64,000 bases of DNA. It comes from Croceicoccus sediminis (lineage in GTDB: Bacteria > Pseudomonadota > Alphaproteobacteria > Sphingomonadales > Sphingomonadaceae). Numbering within the stretch: the first letter of the stretch is position 1; each line of letters starts with the position of its first letter. Below the pieces are notes generated by a model, which made no database searches, was not told the DNA's origin, and saw only the letters and a list, made by a program, of their open reading frames with translations. The stretch covers positions 62,001-126,000 of the forward strand of contig NZ_SUNC01000002.1 of the NCBI RefSeq assembly GCF_007570835.1, in the 5' to 3' direction. This document shows positions 33,252 through 42,340 of the stretch, piece after piece. The position numbers and the translations under genes were made by a program.

Positions 33252-34436
33252 TCAGGCAAGACACTTTGCATAGAAGTCCTGATATTGCCGAGCGATGGCG
33301 GGCACCGAATAGGCGGTCGCGCTTTCCAGGCAGGCCCGCGCCATATGTTCGTAACGATCCTGCGAAAGTTCGATACATTTTTCCAGTGCCGAGAAAAAAT
33401 CCTGCGGATCGTCGGGGTCGAACAGCCAGCCGGTGTTCTCGTCAAGGATCTCCGCACCGCCCCCGCGGCGCGATCCAAGTACCGGTGTGGCGTGATGCAG
33501 AGCCTCTGCGAAAACGCGGCCGAACGGTTCGAACCAGATCGACGGCACCACGCAGATGCGCGTTTGCCGGAAAAAATCGGCCTGATCCAAATAACCGGCG
33601 AACGTGACGTCCGGATGCTCGAAACGCTGCTTCAGGTCCTCGACATATTGGGGATTGCCGTCGCCCGCGATCAACAGGCGCCTTCGCGGTCCGCCTCGTG
33701 CGCGCAACGCGATGAAAGCGACGAGAAGTTCCTCGACGCCCTTCGTCTCGTGAATACGGCCCAGGTATCCGAAATCATAAGCTCCTGCCTTGTCCGGCAC
33801 ATGCTCTAGCGTAGGCTCGTAACTGTTCGCGATGACTGCACGGTTGGCGACGTTCGAAAACCACCCTGAACGCGAATGGACGTCGAGGACATGATCGCTG
33901 ATCGCGATTACGCCGGTGACCAGGTTCGAATGATTGCGAGAGCTGCGACGGGAATTTGTTGCGCAGGAAAGGCACTGCCGATCACAGGGTCCGTCCACGC
34001 GCAGCATGCGGCGGTGGCAAAGCAGAGAATAGGACCGCAGCGTGTGGACGACCGGAATTTCCATGTCGCTGGCCAGCTTCCAGAAGCCGGTCGCGTTGCC
34101 AACGACTGCGGTATTAATGATGTCCGGCGAAAAATCCTCGATCGCGCCGCGCATGCGCTGCGACAGATGCGCCACTTTGGATTGCTGCTTGCGCAGGGCG
34201 TCAATTTCAAGCCTTGGTTTCGCCAGCACATTCGGTTCATAGCCCGCCGGAGACCCGAGCCGAAATACGGATACGCCTTCGAATTCATCGAAGACCGATT
34301 CTTGACCGACATTCTGGCTAAGCACGCGCACGTCATGCCCGAGGCCGATGAGCCCCTTGGCAAGAAAGAACGTGGAAATTTCCGAACCCCCGATCCCGAG
34401 TTCGGGAAACAGGGCATTCACGAGCGCAATGCGCAT
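33252..34436 (-). CDS. GT4-family glycosyltransferase
   Basis: A 394-residue retaining GT-B glycosyltransferase. The N-terminal acceptor domain has LFPELGIGGSEISTFFLAKG; the C-terminal domain contains GYLGRIHETKGVEELL, LLIAGDGNPQYVED, and the catalytic/donor segment CVVPSIWFEPFGRVFAEALHHATPVLG with the E-x7-E pattern. A Cys-rich stretch CHRRMLRVDGPCDRQCLSC near the middle is common in this subgroup. First gene of the leftward operon; the divergent 132-nt gap to 34569 must hold two promoters. Sugar specificity unknown. Confidence 0.88.
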   Translation of the reverse strand: MRIALVNALFPELGIGGSEISTFFLAKGLIGLGHDVRVLSQNVGQESVFDEFEGVSVFRLGSPAGYEPNVLAKPRLEIDALRKQQSKVAHLSQRMRGAIEDFSPDIINTAVVGNATGFWKLASDMEIPVVHTLRSYSLLCHRRMLRVDGPCDRQCLSCATNSRRSSRNHSNLVTGVIAISDHVLDVHSRSGWFSNVANRAVIANSYEPTLEHVPDKAGAYDFGYLGRIHETKGVEELLVAFIALRARGGPRRRLLIAGDGNPQYVEDLKQRFEHPDVTFAGYLDQADFFRQTRICVVPSIWFEPFGRVFAEALHHATPVLGSRRGGGAEILDENTGWLFDPDDPQDFFSALEKCIELSQDRYEHMARACLESATAYSVPAIARQYQDFYAKCLA

Positions 34437-34568
34437 CTAAAAAATCGTCCTGGCAATTCGCATCTGCAAAGTGTTGCGTACCTAGCTGCATTTTCTGCGA
34501 ATGCGAAACCCCCGGCGCGAAAATATTACTTACTTGCTTCTCCGGACCAGAAGGCTAGGCGGTCGATC

Positions 34569-36029
34569 ATGCCACTCGATCTCGACCCCACAGGCGATCG
34601 ATCTTCTCGCCGCATGCGCCGTACTCCTCGCCAGGTGATCTTCTTCGCCGATAGCGACAGCCAGATTTTTGGTACCCTACGGCACGCCGCGACACTGGCC
34701 AGCGCCGACTGGCATGTTCGATACGCAGTGCCCGATCCGGACCGCATCCCGCAGGCCGTAATGGACAGACTGTCGAACCTTTACGAGGTAAGGCAGATCA
34801 CGCTTGAAGGGCTGGCAAGAAGCGAGATCTTCCAGGGTCTTGATGCGATCGGCGTCTACACTAAGGGTTCCGGCCTCGCCCAGTTCCGTCACGAGTTCGA
34901 AGGCGCATGCCGCGATCTTGGCAGTCAACGGCCCGCAATATTCACCGGCTTTAATGGCCTCGTCTTCGAAAAATTCGAGGAAGGACTTGCCTGGCGTGCC
35001 GGCTACGACGTCATCACTGTAAATGGCGAACGCGATCGCACCGCGCTCGAAGCCTTCTTCGCGACCGGGCCTAAGCAACGGGCGGTTGTCACGGGTTTCG
35101 GCACACCGGGCCCGGCCCGGCCCCAGCGTTGCACGACGCGAAGGCTGCTCGTGTTTGCAGAACAGGTGATCGTGCCTACCAAGACGGGTGAACGAGAACA
35201 GCTCGTGATCGAGCTGGCGCGGCTAGCTAGTGCCAATCCGGATTGGGAAATCCTGATCAAGGCTCGAATCAAGCCGGGCGAAGAGACCTTTCACCAGAGT
35301 AGCGAACATATTGCGCGAATCTTCGAGAGGATCGAAACGCCTGCAAACTTGGCGCTCAGCTACGAACCCCTGCCCTCGCTCCTGGACCGGGCAGGCCTGT
35401 TCGCGACGATTTCATCGACCGCGATCTTCGAAGCTCTCGAACGCGGAGTACCAAGCTTCATTGCTTCGGATTTTGGCATTCGCAACGCTCTTGGAACCCA
35501 CGTCTTTCACGGAAGCGGCCTCCTGCGCCGACTCGACGAAACCGGCGATCTAGACCTGCTCGAAGTGGGACAGCCCGCCCCCGATTGGAGCAGGCAGGTC
35601 GGATTCGGCATTTCGGGCGGTACAGAGCTTATCAAGGCACTTGAGGAAGTTCGGCAGGCACACGACTTCCGCCAACCGATCTACCAAGCCCACCACATCG
35701 CATCGGCAGCCCAGCGCATCGGCGATTCGCCCGAATTTCAGCACGCCCTGTCGGATGGCCGAAAGGCCTGGGATGCGCGAGAATACGCAAAAGCCGCCCA
35801 ATTCTTCGAAGAGGCCGCAGCGCACAATTATCGTTCCGCAAAGGCATTTCGTCTCGCGGCCGAGGCCTGGCTGGCGGCGAAAAACTACGAGGCCGCGCGC
35901 AGGAATCTCGCCTCAGCCCTGGACCTTCGCCCGCAAAATCGGAACATCAAGCTTCGCTATTGGTCGACAGGTTGGCCTTGGCGCTTCCTGCCCAAAGTCA
36001 AGGCGATGGGAGCGTTCGAGGTTTCGTAG
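34569..36029 (+). CDS. Putative glycosyltransferase (DUF6716-like) with TPR tail
   Basis: A 486-residue protein starting at the ATG at 34569, with AGGCGG upstream; the open frame continues to 33876 antisense to the GT4 gene but has no similarity there. The central part parallels the protein at 38384: LLVFAEQVIVPTK..., NPDWEILIKARIKPGEETFH, LALSYEPLPSLLDRAGLFAT, STAIFEALERGVPSFIASDFG and HVFHGSGLLRRLDE. These correspond to the phosphate-binding half of a GT-B fold. Residues about 390-465 form two TPR-like helix pairs (AWDAREYAKAAQFFEEAAAH...). DUF6716 assignment is from memory. I infer a capsule glycosyltransferase. Confidence 0.5.
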   Translation: MPLDLDPTGDRSSRRMRRTPRQVIFFADSDSQIFGTLRHAATLASADWHVRYAVPDPDRIPQAVMDRLSNLYEVRQITLEGLARSEIFQGLDAIGVYTKGSGLAQFRHEFEGACRDLGSQRPAIFTGFNGLVFEKFEEGLAWRAGYDVITVNGERDRTALEAFFATGPKQRAVVTGFGTPGPARPQRCTTRRLLVFAEQVIVPTKTGEREQLVIELARLASANPDWEILIKARIKPGEETFHQSSEHIARIFERIETPANLALSYEPLPSLLDRAGLFATISSTAIFEALERGVPSFIASDFGIRNALGTHVFHGSGLLRRLDETGDLDLLEVGQPAPDWSRQVGFGISGGTELIKALEEVRQAHDFRQPIYQAHHIASAAQRIGDSPEFQHALSDGRKAWDAREYAKAAQFFEEAAAHNYRSAKAFRLAAEAWLAAKNYEAARRNLASALDLRPQNRNIKLRYWSTGWPWRFLPKVKAMGAFEVS

Positions 36030-36208
36030 GTCTATGCCGCAGGTATTGTGCAAAGCAGCAATTACAGGCATAAAAGCGTACGTTGAGAGCTGTATTAGCA
36101 AATTATCCAAGAAAGTATGATTTGCCTACGAGTGCGAGTAACACCTCGGGCTGTCGGCACCACTTGTGCCGTGGATAAGACAAAGAAGACAAGGATTCGG
36201 GTCGGTTT

Positions 36209-37141
36209 ATGAACGAAGTTAAGGTCATTGCAGAGATCGGCTGCAACCATAAAGGCGACATGGAAATCGCCAAGGAACTCATTCGCGTCGCAGCAAAAGT
36301 CTGCAACGCCCACGTTGCAAAGTTCCAGAAGCGCAACAATCGTGAGCTTCTGAGCCCCGCCGAATATGCAACGCCGCATCCCGTGCCGGCCAACGCCTAC
36401 GGTGACACCTACGGCGCGCATCGCGAATTTCTCGAATTCACGCTCGACCAGCATCGTGAGTTGCGCGACGAGTGCGACGCTCTGGGCATCGAATATTCGA
36501 CGTCGGTCTGGGACATGACCTCGGCGCGCGAGATCACCGAGATCAACCCCACGCTGATCAAGATACCTTCGGCGACAAACCAGCACTATGACCTGCAGCG
36601 TTACCTGTGCGACAACTATGGCGGAGAGATTCACGTCTCGACCGGCATGACCTCGCGCGACGAAATTGCCGAGCTCATCGACTTCTACTCTGAGCAGGGC
36701 CGCTCGAAAGACCTGGTGGTCTATGCCTGCACCTCAGGTTATCCGGTTCCGTTCGAGGATCTTTGCCTCCTCGAAATTAATCGCCTGCAGGAACAGTTCG
36801 GCGATAAGGTCAAGTACATCGGCTTTTCCGGCCACCACCTCGGGATTGCCGCAGACATCGCGGCGATGACTACTGGCATCATCGGTGAAGAACGGTATGG
36901 CCAAGGCAAATTCGGCTACATCGAACGTCATTTCACGCTCGACCGCACGTGGAAGGGTACCGACCACGCAGCAAGCCTTGAGCCCGATGGTATGCGGCGC
37001 CTCTGCCGCGACGTTCGGAACATCGCCAGCACGCTGACCTACAAGTCGGAAGACGTGCTTCCGATCGAACAGGTCCAGCGCGACAAGCTCAAGTGGAAAG
37101 CGACTGCCAGTGACGGCAAGGTCGTGAACCTCGCGCGTTGA
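36209..37141 (+). CDS. neuB: NeuB-type nonulosonic acid synthase lacking the SAF domain
   Basis: A 310-residue TIM-barrel enzyme of the sialic acid synthase family, condensing PEP with a hexose-type sugar. Family motifs: VIAEIGCNHKGDMEIAKELI, VAKFQKRNNRELL, IKIPSATNQHYDL, IHVSTGMTSRDEIAE, YIGFSGHHLGIAADI and ERHFTLDRTWKGTDHAASLE. It ends soon after the barrel; the usual C-terminal SAF (antifreeze-like) domain of about 60 residues is missing, against about 346 in E. coli NeuB. That domain helps bind the N-acetyl group of ManNAc in characterised enzymes, so an unacetylated sugar is a fair guess. No neuC gene is nearby. Confidence 0.85.
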   Translation: MNEVKVIAEIGCNHKGDMEIAKELIRVAAKVCNAHVAKFQKRNNRELLSPAEYATPHPVPANAYGDTYGAHREFLEFTLDQHRELRDECDALGIEYSTSVWDMTSAREITEINPTLIKIPSATNQHYDLQRYLCDNYGGEIHVSTGMTSRDEIAELIDFYSEQGRSKDLVVYACTSGYPVPFEDLCLLEINRLQEQFGDKVKYIGFSGHHLGIAADIAAMTTGIIGEERYGQGKFGYIERHFTLDRTWKGTDHAASLEPDGMRRLCRDVRNIASTLTYKSEDVLPIEQVQRDKLKWKATASDGKVVNLAR

Positions 37142-37177
37142 CGGGAGGCTGCGCTCGGGCAGGAGGGCAGCAGTAAA

Positions 37178-38344
37178 GTGCGGACCGTCGCGATAATTCC
37201 GGCTCGGGGCGGCTCGAAAGGCATCCCCGGCAAAAACGTCAAACCTCTTGGCGGCATCCCGCTCGTGGCCCGGTCGATCCGGGCCGCGAACGCGGCTGTG
37301 TCGGTGGACGAGGTTTTTGTCTCCACCGACGACGGACATATCCGTGAAACTGCTCTTGCGTGGGGCGCGCGCGTCGTCGACCGTCCCGCCGAGATTTCGG
37401 GGGACGGGGCGTCTTCGGAAAGCGCCGTGCTCCACGCTCTCGACAAGATCGAGAAAGATGGGACGCCGGTCGATATCGTCGTGTTCCTCCAGTGTACGTC
37501 CCCCTTCACCTCGCCAGCAGACATCGATGCGGTTGTCGCCGCACTTGCCGATGGGAGCGATTGCGCGTTCTCGGTAAAGGAGGATCACGGCTTCCTATGG
37601 CGGATTGATGGCGATGGAGCGGGAGTAGGCATCAACCACGACGAGAGCGCACCGCGCCAACGGCGCCAAGATCTCGAACCGCAGTTTCGAGAAACCGGCG
37701 CGATCTATGCCATGAACGTCGCGGCCTTTCGCAAACGTGGGGTCCGCTTCTGCGGGCGGGCGGTCCCCGTTGCGCTGACTACGCCATCACTTGAAATCGA
37801 TGATCCTTCGGACTGGCATGTCGCCGAGGCGATGGCGCACAGGATGGACGCACGGCTCATGGCCGAAACCGGCCTTTCAGGTATCCGGACGATCGTCACC
37901 GATTTCGACGGCGTGCACACCGATGACAGGGTTCTGGTAGATCAGGACGGGCGCGAAGCGGTCATGTGCAGCCGCCGCGACGGGATGGGCATAGAACTGC
38001 TACGCAACGCGGGCTTTCGCATTTTGGTCCTATCGAAGGAAACTAACCAGGTTGTTGCACGCCGCGCGCAGAAACTAAACCTGGAGGTCATCCACGGCGT
38101 CGACGCCAAACACGCGGTCCTTTCGGACTGGCTGGCGCAAAACGATCTGACGTGGAACGAGATCGCCTTCGTCGGAAACGACATCAACGACGTGGACTGT
38201 ATGAAGGCGGCCCGCCTTTCCCTTTGTCCGGCCGATTCCCATATCGAGGCGCTGGTGGCTGCCGACATGGTCCTGCCAGAGGCTGGAGGGCATGGCGCGC
38301 TTCGCACGATGGCTGAGCTTTTTCTTTCATCGATCGAGCGCTAA
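37178..38344 (+). CDS. CMP-nonulosonate synthetase fused to KdsC-like HAD phosphatase
   Basis: A 388-residue two-domain protein from a GTG at 37178 (AGGAGG upstream). Residues 1-about 225 are a CMP-sialate-type cytidylyltransferase: IIPARGGSKGIPGKNVKPLG, FVSTDD, FLQCTSPFTSPAD and FRETGAIYAMN. Residues about 236-388 are a KdsC/YrbI-type HAD phosphatase: TIVTDFDGVHTDD (catalytic DxD at 242/244), RRDGMGIELLRNAGFR, VLSKETN, VIHGVDAKH and FVGNDINDVDCM. The fusion suggests that the synthase product is a 9-phosphate (or 8-phosphate) removed before activation. The HAD domain might also replace the missing kdsC. It follows neuB by 36 nt. Confidence 0.88.
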   Translation: MRTVAIIPARGGSKGIPGKNVKPLGGIPLVARSIRAANAAVSVDEVFVSTDDGHIRETALAWGARVVDRPAEISGDGASSESAVLHALDKIEKDGTPVDIVVFLQCTSPFTSPADIDAVVAALADGSDCAFSVKEDHGFLWRIDGDGAGVGINHDESAPRQRRQDLEPQFRETGAIYAMNVAAFRKRGVRFCGRAVPVALTTPSLEIDDPSDWHVAEAMAHRMDARLMAETGLSGIRTIVTDFDGVHTDDRVLVDQDGREAVMCSRRDGMGIELLRNAGFRILVLSKETNQVVARRAQKLNLEVIHGVDAKHAVLSDWLAQNDLTWNEIAFVGNDINDVDCMKAARLSLCPADSHIEALVAADMVLPEAGGHGALRTMAELFLSSIER

Positions 38345-38383
38345 GGGCCTTCAGGTCAAGTAGTTGGTGAGGGGCAAGACCGT

Positions 38384-39622
38384 ATGAAAGGGCCGGCGCG
38401 TATCCTGCTCGTCGCGGGGTTCGATTCGTTCATTCGGTCGGTCTGCCTTGTCGGGCGTCCGTTCGCCGACGCCGGTGCCCAAGTCGAATTCGCACTTTTG
38501 CAGACCAGATCCGAACAGATCGCAAGGCCGCAGCTGGACCGTCTGAAAGTTCCCTTCCATGGGTCGGTCGAAACACTCGACAGCATGTGCGTCCCGGACG
38601 TGCTATCAAAATACGACTTGTTGATAATGGCCGTCGACGGATCTGCCTGGCGCCGCTTCTTCCTGCGGTTCGAAAAAATGAAGGGCGCTAATCGCCCGCT
38701 CATTCTGGGTATATATCCCGGCGCGGTGCTGCGCTACCACTACGACGGGTTTGCCAGCCGCGCGCCAGCCGATTTCCTTTGGCTAAACGCCCAAGACGAT
38801 CTTACGCGTTACGAAGAAATGTGCGCCGCTTTTGGAGCTGATTCCACCAACGCCTCTGTTTTCGGTCTGCCTGCGCTGCTCGCACCAGTCCATCGCGCGG
38901 CGCGACCGCGCAAGCGGATCGTGTTCTTCGAACAGACCGTGATCCCACGCTCCCGCAACGACCGAGCTTTCCTGTCGGATCAGCTGATCCTGCTGGCACG
39001 GCGTTTCCCGGATTACGAACTTGTGATCAAGCCACGGCACGGAATCGACGAGTTCACCTTGCACCGTGCCCGCGTCCACATCGAGGCGACGCTGGCAGCG
39101 GCGGGGCAGAAGTTAGGCGGGACGCCCGCCAACCTGTCGATCAGCCACGAAGCGGTCGAAATACTCCTCGCCGACGCGTCGCTCTGCCTTACCGTGACAT
39201 CGACCGTGGCGCTAGAAGCGGTGCATGCGGGCGTGCCCACAGCCCTGATCAGCGACTTTGGCGCACATGACGACACCGGAATCCAATTCTTCTACGGATC
39301 GGGACTGATGCGCCCCTTCGAAGAAATCGACCCCGAAAATCCGCCGGTGGTGGACGTGGAATGGGCCAGAAAATCGCTGTTCGATCCGCGTCCAAACATA
39401 ACCCGCAAAGTGGCAGAAGTGCTCCACGCGATTGAGCATCACCGCGAAAATCCCCGCGCGCAGCGCTCGCTTGCGCCTCTTCTCCACTCACGCCTTCGTC
39501 ATGAGACGCTGATCGACAGTCTCTCGGCGGACGAAGTCGGCAACCGGTCCTATCAGAACGAACCGAAAGGGCGCATTCGCCAGTTGCTTGGCCGAATCCG
39601 CTCAAGGCGCATGCGCAAGTAA
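38384..39622 (+). CDS. Putative glycosyltransferase (DUF6716-like), paralogue of 34569
   Basis: A 412-residue protein with a GAGGGG site before the ATG. It shares the core of the protein at 34569 without the TPR tail: IVFFEQTVIPRSRNDRAFLS, FPDYELVIKPRHGIDEFTLH, LSISHEAVEILLADASLCLT, TSTVALEAVHAGVPTALISD and QFFYGSGLMRPFEE. The N-terminal half begins ARILLVAGFDSFIRSVCLVG, a Rossmann-type strand and loop. It ends with a basic tail. It lies 39 nt after the CMP-synthetase/phosphatase and is likely in the same operon, so I infer that it uses the CMP-nonulosonate as donor. No characterised homologue comes to mind. Confidence 0.5.
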   Translation: MKGPARILLVAGFDSFIRSVCLVGRPFADAGAQVEFALLQTRSEQIARPQLDRLKVPFHGSVETLDSMCVPDVLSKYDLLIMAVDGSAWRRFFLRFEKMKGANRPLILGIYPGAVLRYHYDGFASRAPADFLWLNAQDDLTRYEEMCAAFGADSTNASVFGLPALLAPVHRAARPRKRIVFFEQTVIPRSRNDRAFLSDQLILLARRFPDYELVIKPRHGIDEFTLHRARVHIEATLAAAGQKLGGTPANLSISHEAVEILLADASLCLTVTSTVALEAVHAGVPTALISDFGAHDDTGIQFFYGSGLMRPFEEIDPENPPVVDVEWARKSLFDPRPNITRKVAEVLHAIEHHRENPRAQRSLAPLLHSRLRHETLIDSLSADEVGNRSYQNEPKGRIRQLLGRIRSRRMRK

Positions 39623-39765
39623 TTTTAATCGATCCTGCAAGGATGAGACAAGAATTGCAGGATTTGCGGCGGACTCCATCGCCATAGAATAATTGGGGGT
39701 TCAAGTGGCGGGGAAAATATGGTTTGGCGCTACCACTGAATTGGTCGCATTCGGAGACAGTTAAA

Positions 39766-40980
39766 TTGCCAAAGCACCTCGTGTCGAGCGCCGCAAAGGT
39801 GCCTTGGCTTTTTGCGGCCGTTGCACTTTCGGCCGGAACCGCACAGGCCCGCGCGACCGATCTGGATGTCATCGCGTCGCTGGACCTTGATAGCAAGGCA
39901 TCTTCCATCGAAGGCCGAAGTGATTTTACCGACTTGTCGACCATCGCGGGTGCGATGCCTGGGCGGTCCGGGAACGGTCCCCTGCTGATCCTGTCGGACA
40001 ACGGTTTCGATCTTGCCCGCTTCGCGCAGGACGATGAAGCGTACGGCCCGGCCGAACCCAGGTCCCAGGCCCCTGCGATGGAGCAGGAACCGGACCCGTC
40101 GGCGAGACCGGAGATCAATCCCTATTTCGACGAAGACGGCGATGTCGTCCTGCGACGCTGGGCCGATCACGTGCCGCACGGCTATGCGACGCACCGCAAT
40201 TTCGGTTCGCAGTTCAGCACGATCAAGACCGAGATGGCCTTGTTCGCGCTCTACTTCTCCGCACAGAGCGGGAAGAAGCTGTTCCGCGAAACCGACAGCT
40301 TCAGCTTCCACGACGAAGGCTGGTTCGGCAAGGACACCGGAAGCCTGGGTTCGGACAAGATGCTGCACGCGTTCGACACGTACCTGATTGCCGAAATCCT
40401 GCACATGCGCCTGCACAAGACGACCCATGCATCGCAAGGCGACGCATGGGTTGCCGCCGCATTGGCATCGGCGCTTATGGCCGCGAACGAATTGTCGGAC
40501 GGGATCGAGCCGGATACCGGCTATTCGCTCAATGACATCGTCATGAACTCTGCCGGCGCGCTGTTTTCGGTATTTCGCAACACCGTTCCCGGCGTGCGCG
40601 AAAAGATCGCGTTCAAGCTGGAAATCGTGCCCAACAGCAACGTCTATTCCTATCGCGGACGCAGGCACTACGAACAGCAGCGCTACATGTTCTCCATCAA
40701 GGGGCGCGGTTTCGAAGGGCTCAAGAACACGCCGCTGCGGTTCCTGGACCTTCAGTTGGGCTATTATGCCTCGAACTTCCTGAAATCGGATATCCAGGCC
40801 GGTGAGGAACCGCGCCGCCACCTCTTCGTCGGGGTCGGGCTGAACGTGGGCGAAATCCTGTTCGGTCGCAACAAGACCGGCTTTTCAAGGCACGCCGACA
40901 GGGTCCTGGACTACCTCCAGCTACCCTACACCTCGGTCCGCCTCGATGCGCATGGCGACGTGAAGTACGGCCGGCGCTGA
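39766..40980 (+). CDS. DUF2279-like exported protein
   Basis: About 404 residues. I start at a TTG at 39766 with GGAG about 9 nt upstream, because this gives a clean signal peptide, PKHLVSSAAKVPWLFAAVAL, with cleavage after GTAQA; there is no in-frame ATG near. The mature N-terminal third is acidic and low in similarity. The core (GSDKMLHAFDTYLIAEILHM, AAALASALMAANELSDGIEP, GYSLNDIVMNSAGALFSVF) matches the DUF2279/YfiM-like pattern of small envelope proteins with conserved H, D and E residues. The function is unknown. It follows the capsule genes by about 140 nt and is convergent with the sugar porter. Confidence 0.65.
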   Translation: MPKHLVSSAAKVPWLFAAVALSAGTAQARATDLDVIASLDLDSKASSIEGRSDFTDLSTIAGAMPGRSGNGPLLILSDNGFDLARFAQDDEAYGPAEPRSQAPAMEQEPDPSARPEINPYFDEDGDVVLRRWADHVPHGYATHRNFGSQFSTIKTEMALFALYFSAQSGKKLFRETDSFSFHDEGWFGKDTGSLGSDKMLHAFDTYLIAEILHMRLHKTTHASQGDAWVAAALASALMAANELSDGIEPDTGYSLNDIVMNSAGALFSVFRNTVPGVREKIAFKLEIVPNSNVYSYRGRRHYEQQRYMFSIKGRGFEGLKNTPLRFLDLQLGYYASNFLKSDIQAGEEPRRHLFVGVGLNVGEILFGRNKTGFSRHADRVLDYLQLPYTSVRLDAHGDVKYGRR

Positions 40981-40993
40981 TCCGGCCACACGG

Positions 40994-42316
40994 TCACGCG
41001 TCCTTCAGCAGGTCCGCCGAAATATCTTCAAGGCTGCGCCCGCGGGTCTCGATCATGGCGAAGCGTACCCAGACCAGTTGCAGGACCATCATCGCCGCAA
41101 AGAACGCAAAGATGATGACGGGCGCGATATTCGCCAGCACTACCGGCATGACCAGCGTCAGCAATGCGGCGAACACCCAGTGCGTGCCCGCGCCCAGCGA
41201 CTGCCCCTTGGCGCGCGCCGCGCTGGGGAAAATCTCGCTGATATAGACCCAGATGACCGCGCCCTGCCCGATGGCGTGAACCGCGATGAAGGCGAAGATG
41301 AAAGGCAGGACCAGCGCGAACTGATCGGCGGCAAAGCCGTAAGCCGTCATGCCCAGCGACACGATGTAGCCCACGCTGCCGACATACATGAGGAGCTTGC
41401 GGCCCGCGCGGTCGATCAGCATCAGGCCGATCAGCGTGAAGACGAGGTTCACGACGCCGATGCCCACCGTGGCGAGCAGCGCGGTAGACGATCCCGCGCC
41501 CGAAATCTCGAAGATGCGCGGGGCGTAATAGATGATCGCGTTGATGCCCGACAGTTGGTTGAAGAACGCGATCAGGAAGGCGAGCATCGCCGGACGCCGG
41601 TAATGGCGCGACAGGAACTGGCCCCAGCTGATCGAGCGCGCCTCTGCGCGGGATTCTGCCTCTATCGCGGCAACGGTTTCGTCCACTGCGGCCGGGTTCA
41701 CCCGTGCGAGGATGGCGCGTGCCTCTCCCTCGCGGCCCGCATGGACGAGCAGCCAGCGCGGGCTTTCGGGAATGGCGAACGTCGCGGCCAGATAGGCGAT
41801 GGCGGGCAAGGTCTCTGCCCCCAGCATCCAGCGCCAGTCGTCAGCCCCCGTGCCGCCGATCAGCCAGTTGGTGGCAAACGCGACCAGGATGCCGGTCACG
41901 ATCATCGTCTGGAACAGCGCGACCAGCCGCCCGCGCTGCGCCTTGGGCGCGATTTCCGCGATATAGGCGGGCGCGGCGACCGAACTGGCCCCCACGCCAA
42001 GCCCGCCGACCAGGCGGAAAAGGATGAAGGATGTCGGATCCCACGCCAGCGCCGAGCCGATGGCCGACACGGCATAGAGCACGCCAATGGCGATCAGCGT
42101 CGGCTTGCGCCCGAACCGGTCCGACGGCCAGCCGCCCAGCAAGGCCCCGACCACCGTGCCCCAAAGCGCGGCGGAAATGGCCAGCCCGTGCATCGCGTCC
42201 GACAGGTTCCAGACCCGCTGAACCGCCTGTTCCGCGCCGGAAATGACCGCGGTATCGAACCCGAACAGGAACCCGGCCAAAGCGGCGACAAGCGCCCATC
42301 GTGCATAGCTACCCAT
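40994..42316 (-). CDS. Sugar porter family MFS transporter
   Basis: A 440-residue twelve-helix transporter. Diagnostic loops of the XylE/GLUT-type sugar porters are visible: GFDTAVISGAEQ in helix 1, DRFGRKPTLI between helices 2 and 3, IAEIAPKAQRGRLV, PESPRWLLVHAGR at the end of helix 6, FNQLSGINAIIYYAPRIF in helix 7 and DRAGRKLLM after helix 8. It probably takes up glucose released from maltodextrins by proton symport. Last gene of the leftward operon, 24 nt after the GH13 gene. Confidence 0.9.
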   Translation of the reverse strand: MGSYARWALVAALAGFLFGFDTAVISGAEQAVQRVWNLSDAMHGLAISAALWGTVVGALLGGWPSDRFGRKPTLIAIGVLYAVSAIGSALAWDPTSFILFRLVGGLGVGASSVAAPAYIAEIAPKAQRGRLVALFQTMIVTGILVAFATNWLIGGTGADDWRWMLGAETLPAIAYLAATFAIPESPRWLLVHAGREGEARAILARVNPAAVDETVAAIEAESRAEARSISWGQFLSRHYRRPAMLAFLIAFFNQLSGINAIIYYAPRIFEISGAGSSTALLATVGIGVVNLVFTLIGLMLIDRAGRKLLMYVGSVGYIVSLGMTAYGFAADQFALVLPFIFAFIAVHAIGQGAVIWVYISEIFPSAARAKGQSLGAGTHWVFAALLTLVMPVVLANIAPVIIFAFFAAMMVLQLVWVRFAMIETRGRSLEDISADLLKDA

Positions 42317-42340
42317 CGCCGCCGACCTTCCGTTCCGTTC

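Noticed and set aside
33876-34568. Upstream extension of the gene at 34569
   Set aside because: It is antisense to the GT4 gene and lacks similarity; the ATG at 34569 has a ribosome-binding site and fits the paralogue's domain start.
34437-34568. A short coding gene in the divergent gap before 34569
   Set aside because: No start with ribosome-binding site or conserved residues; the AT-rich gap more likely holds two promoters.
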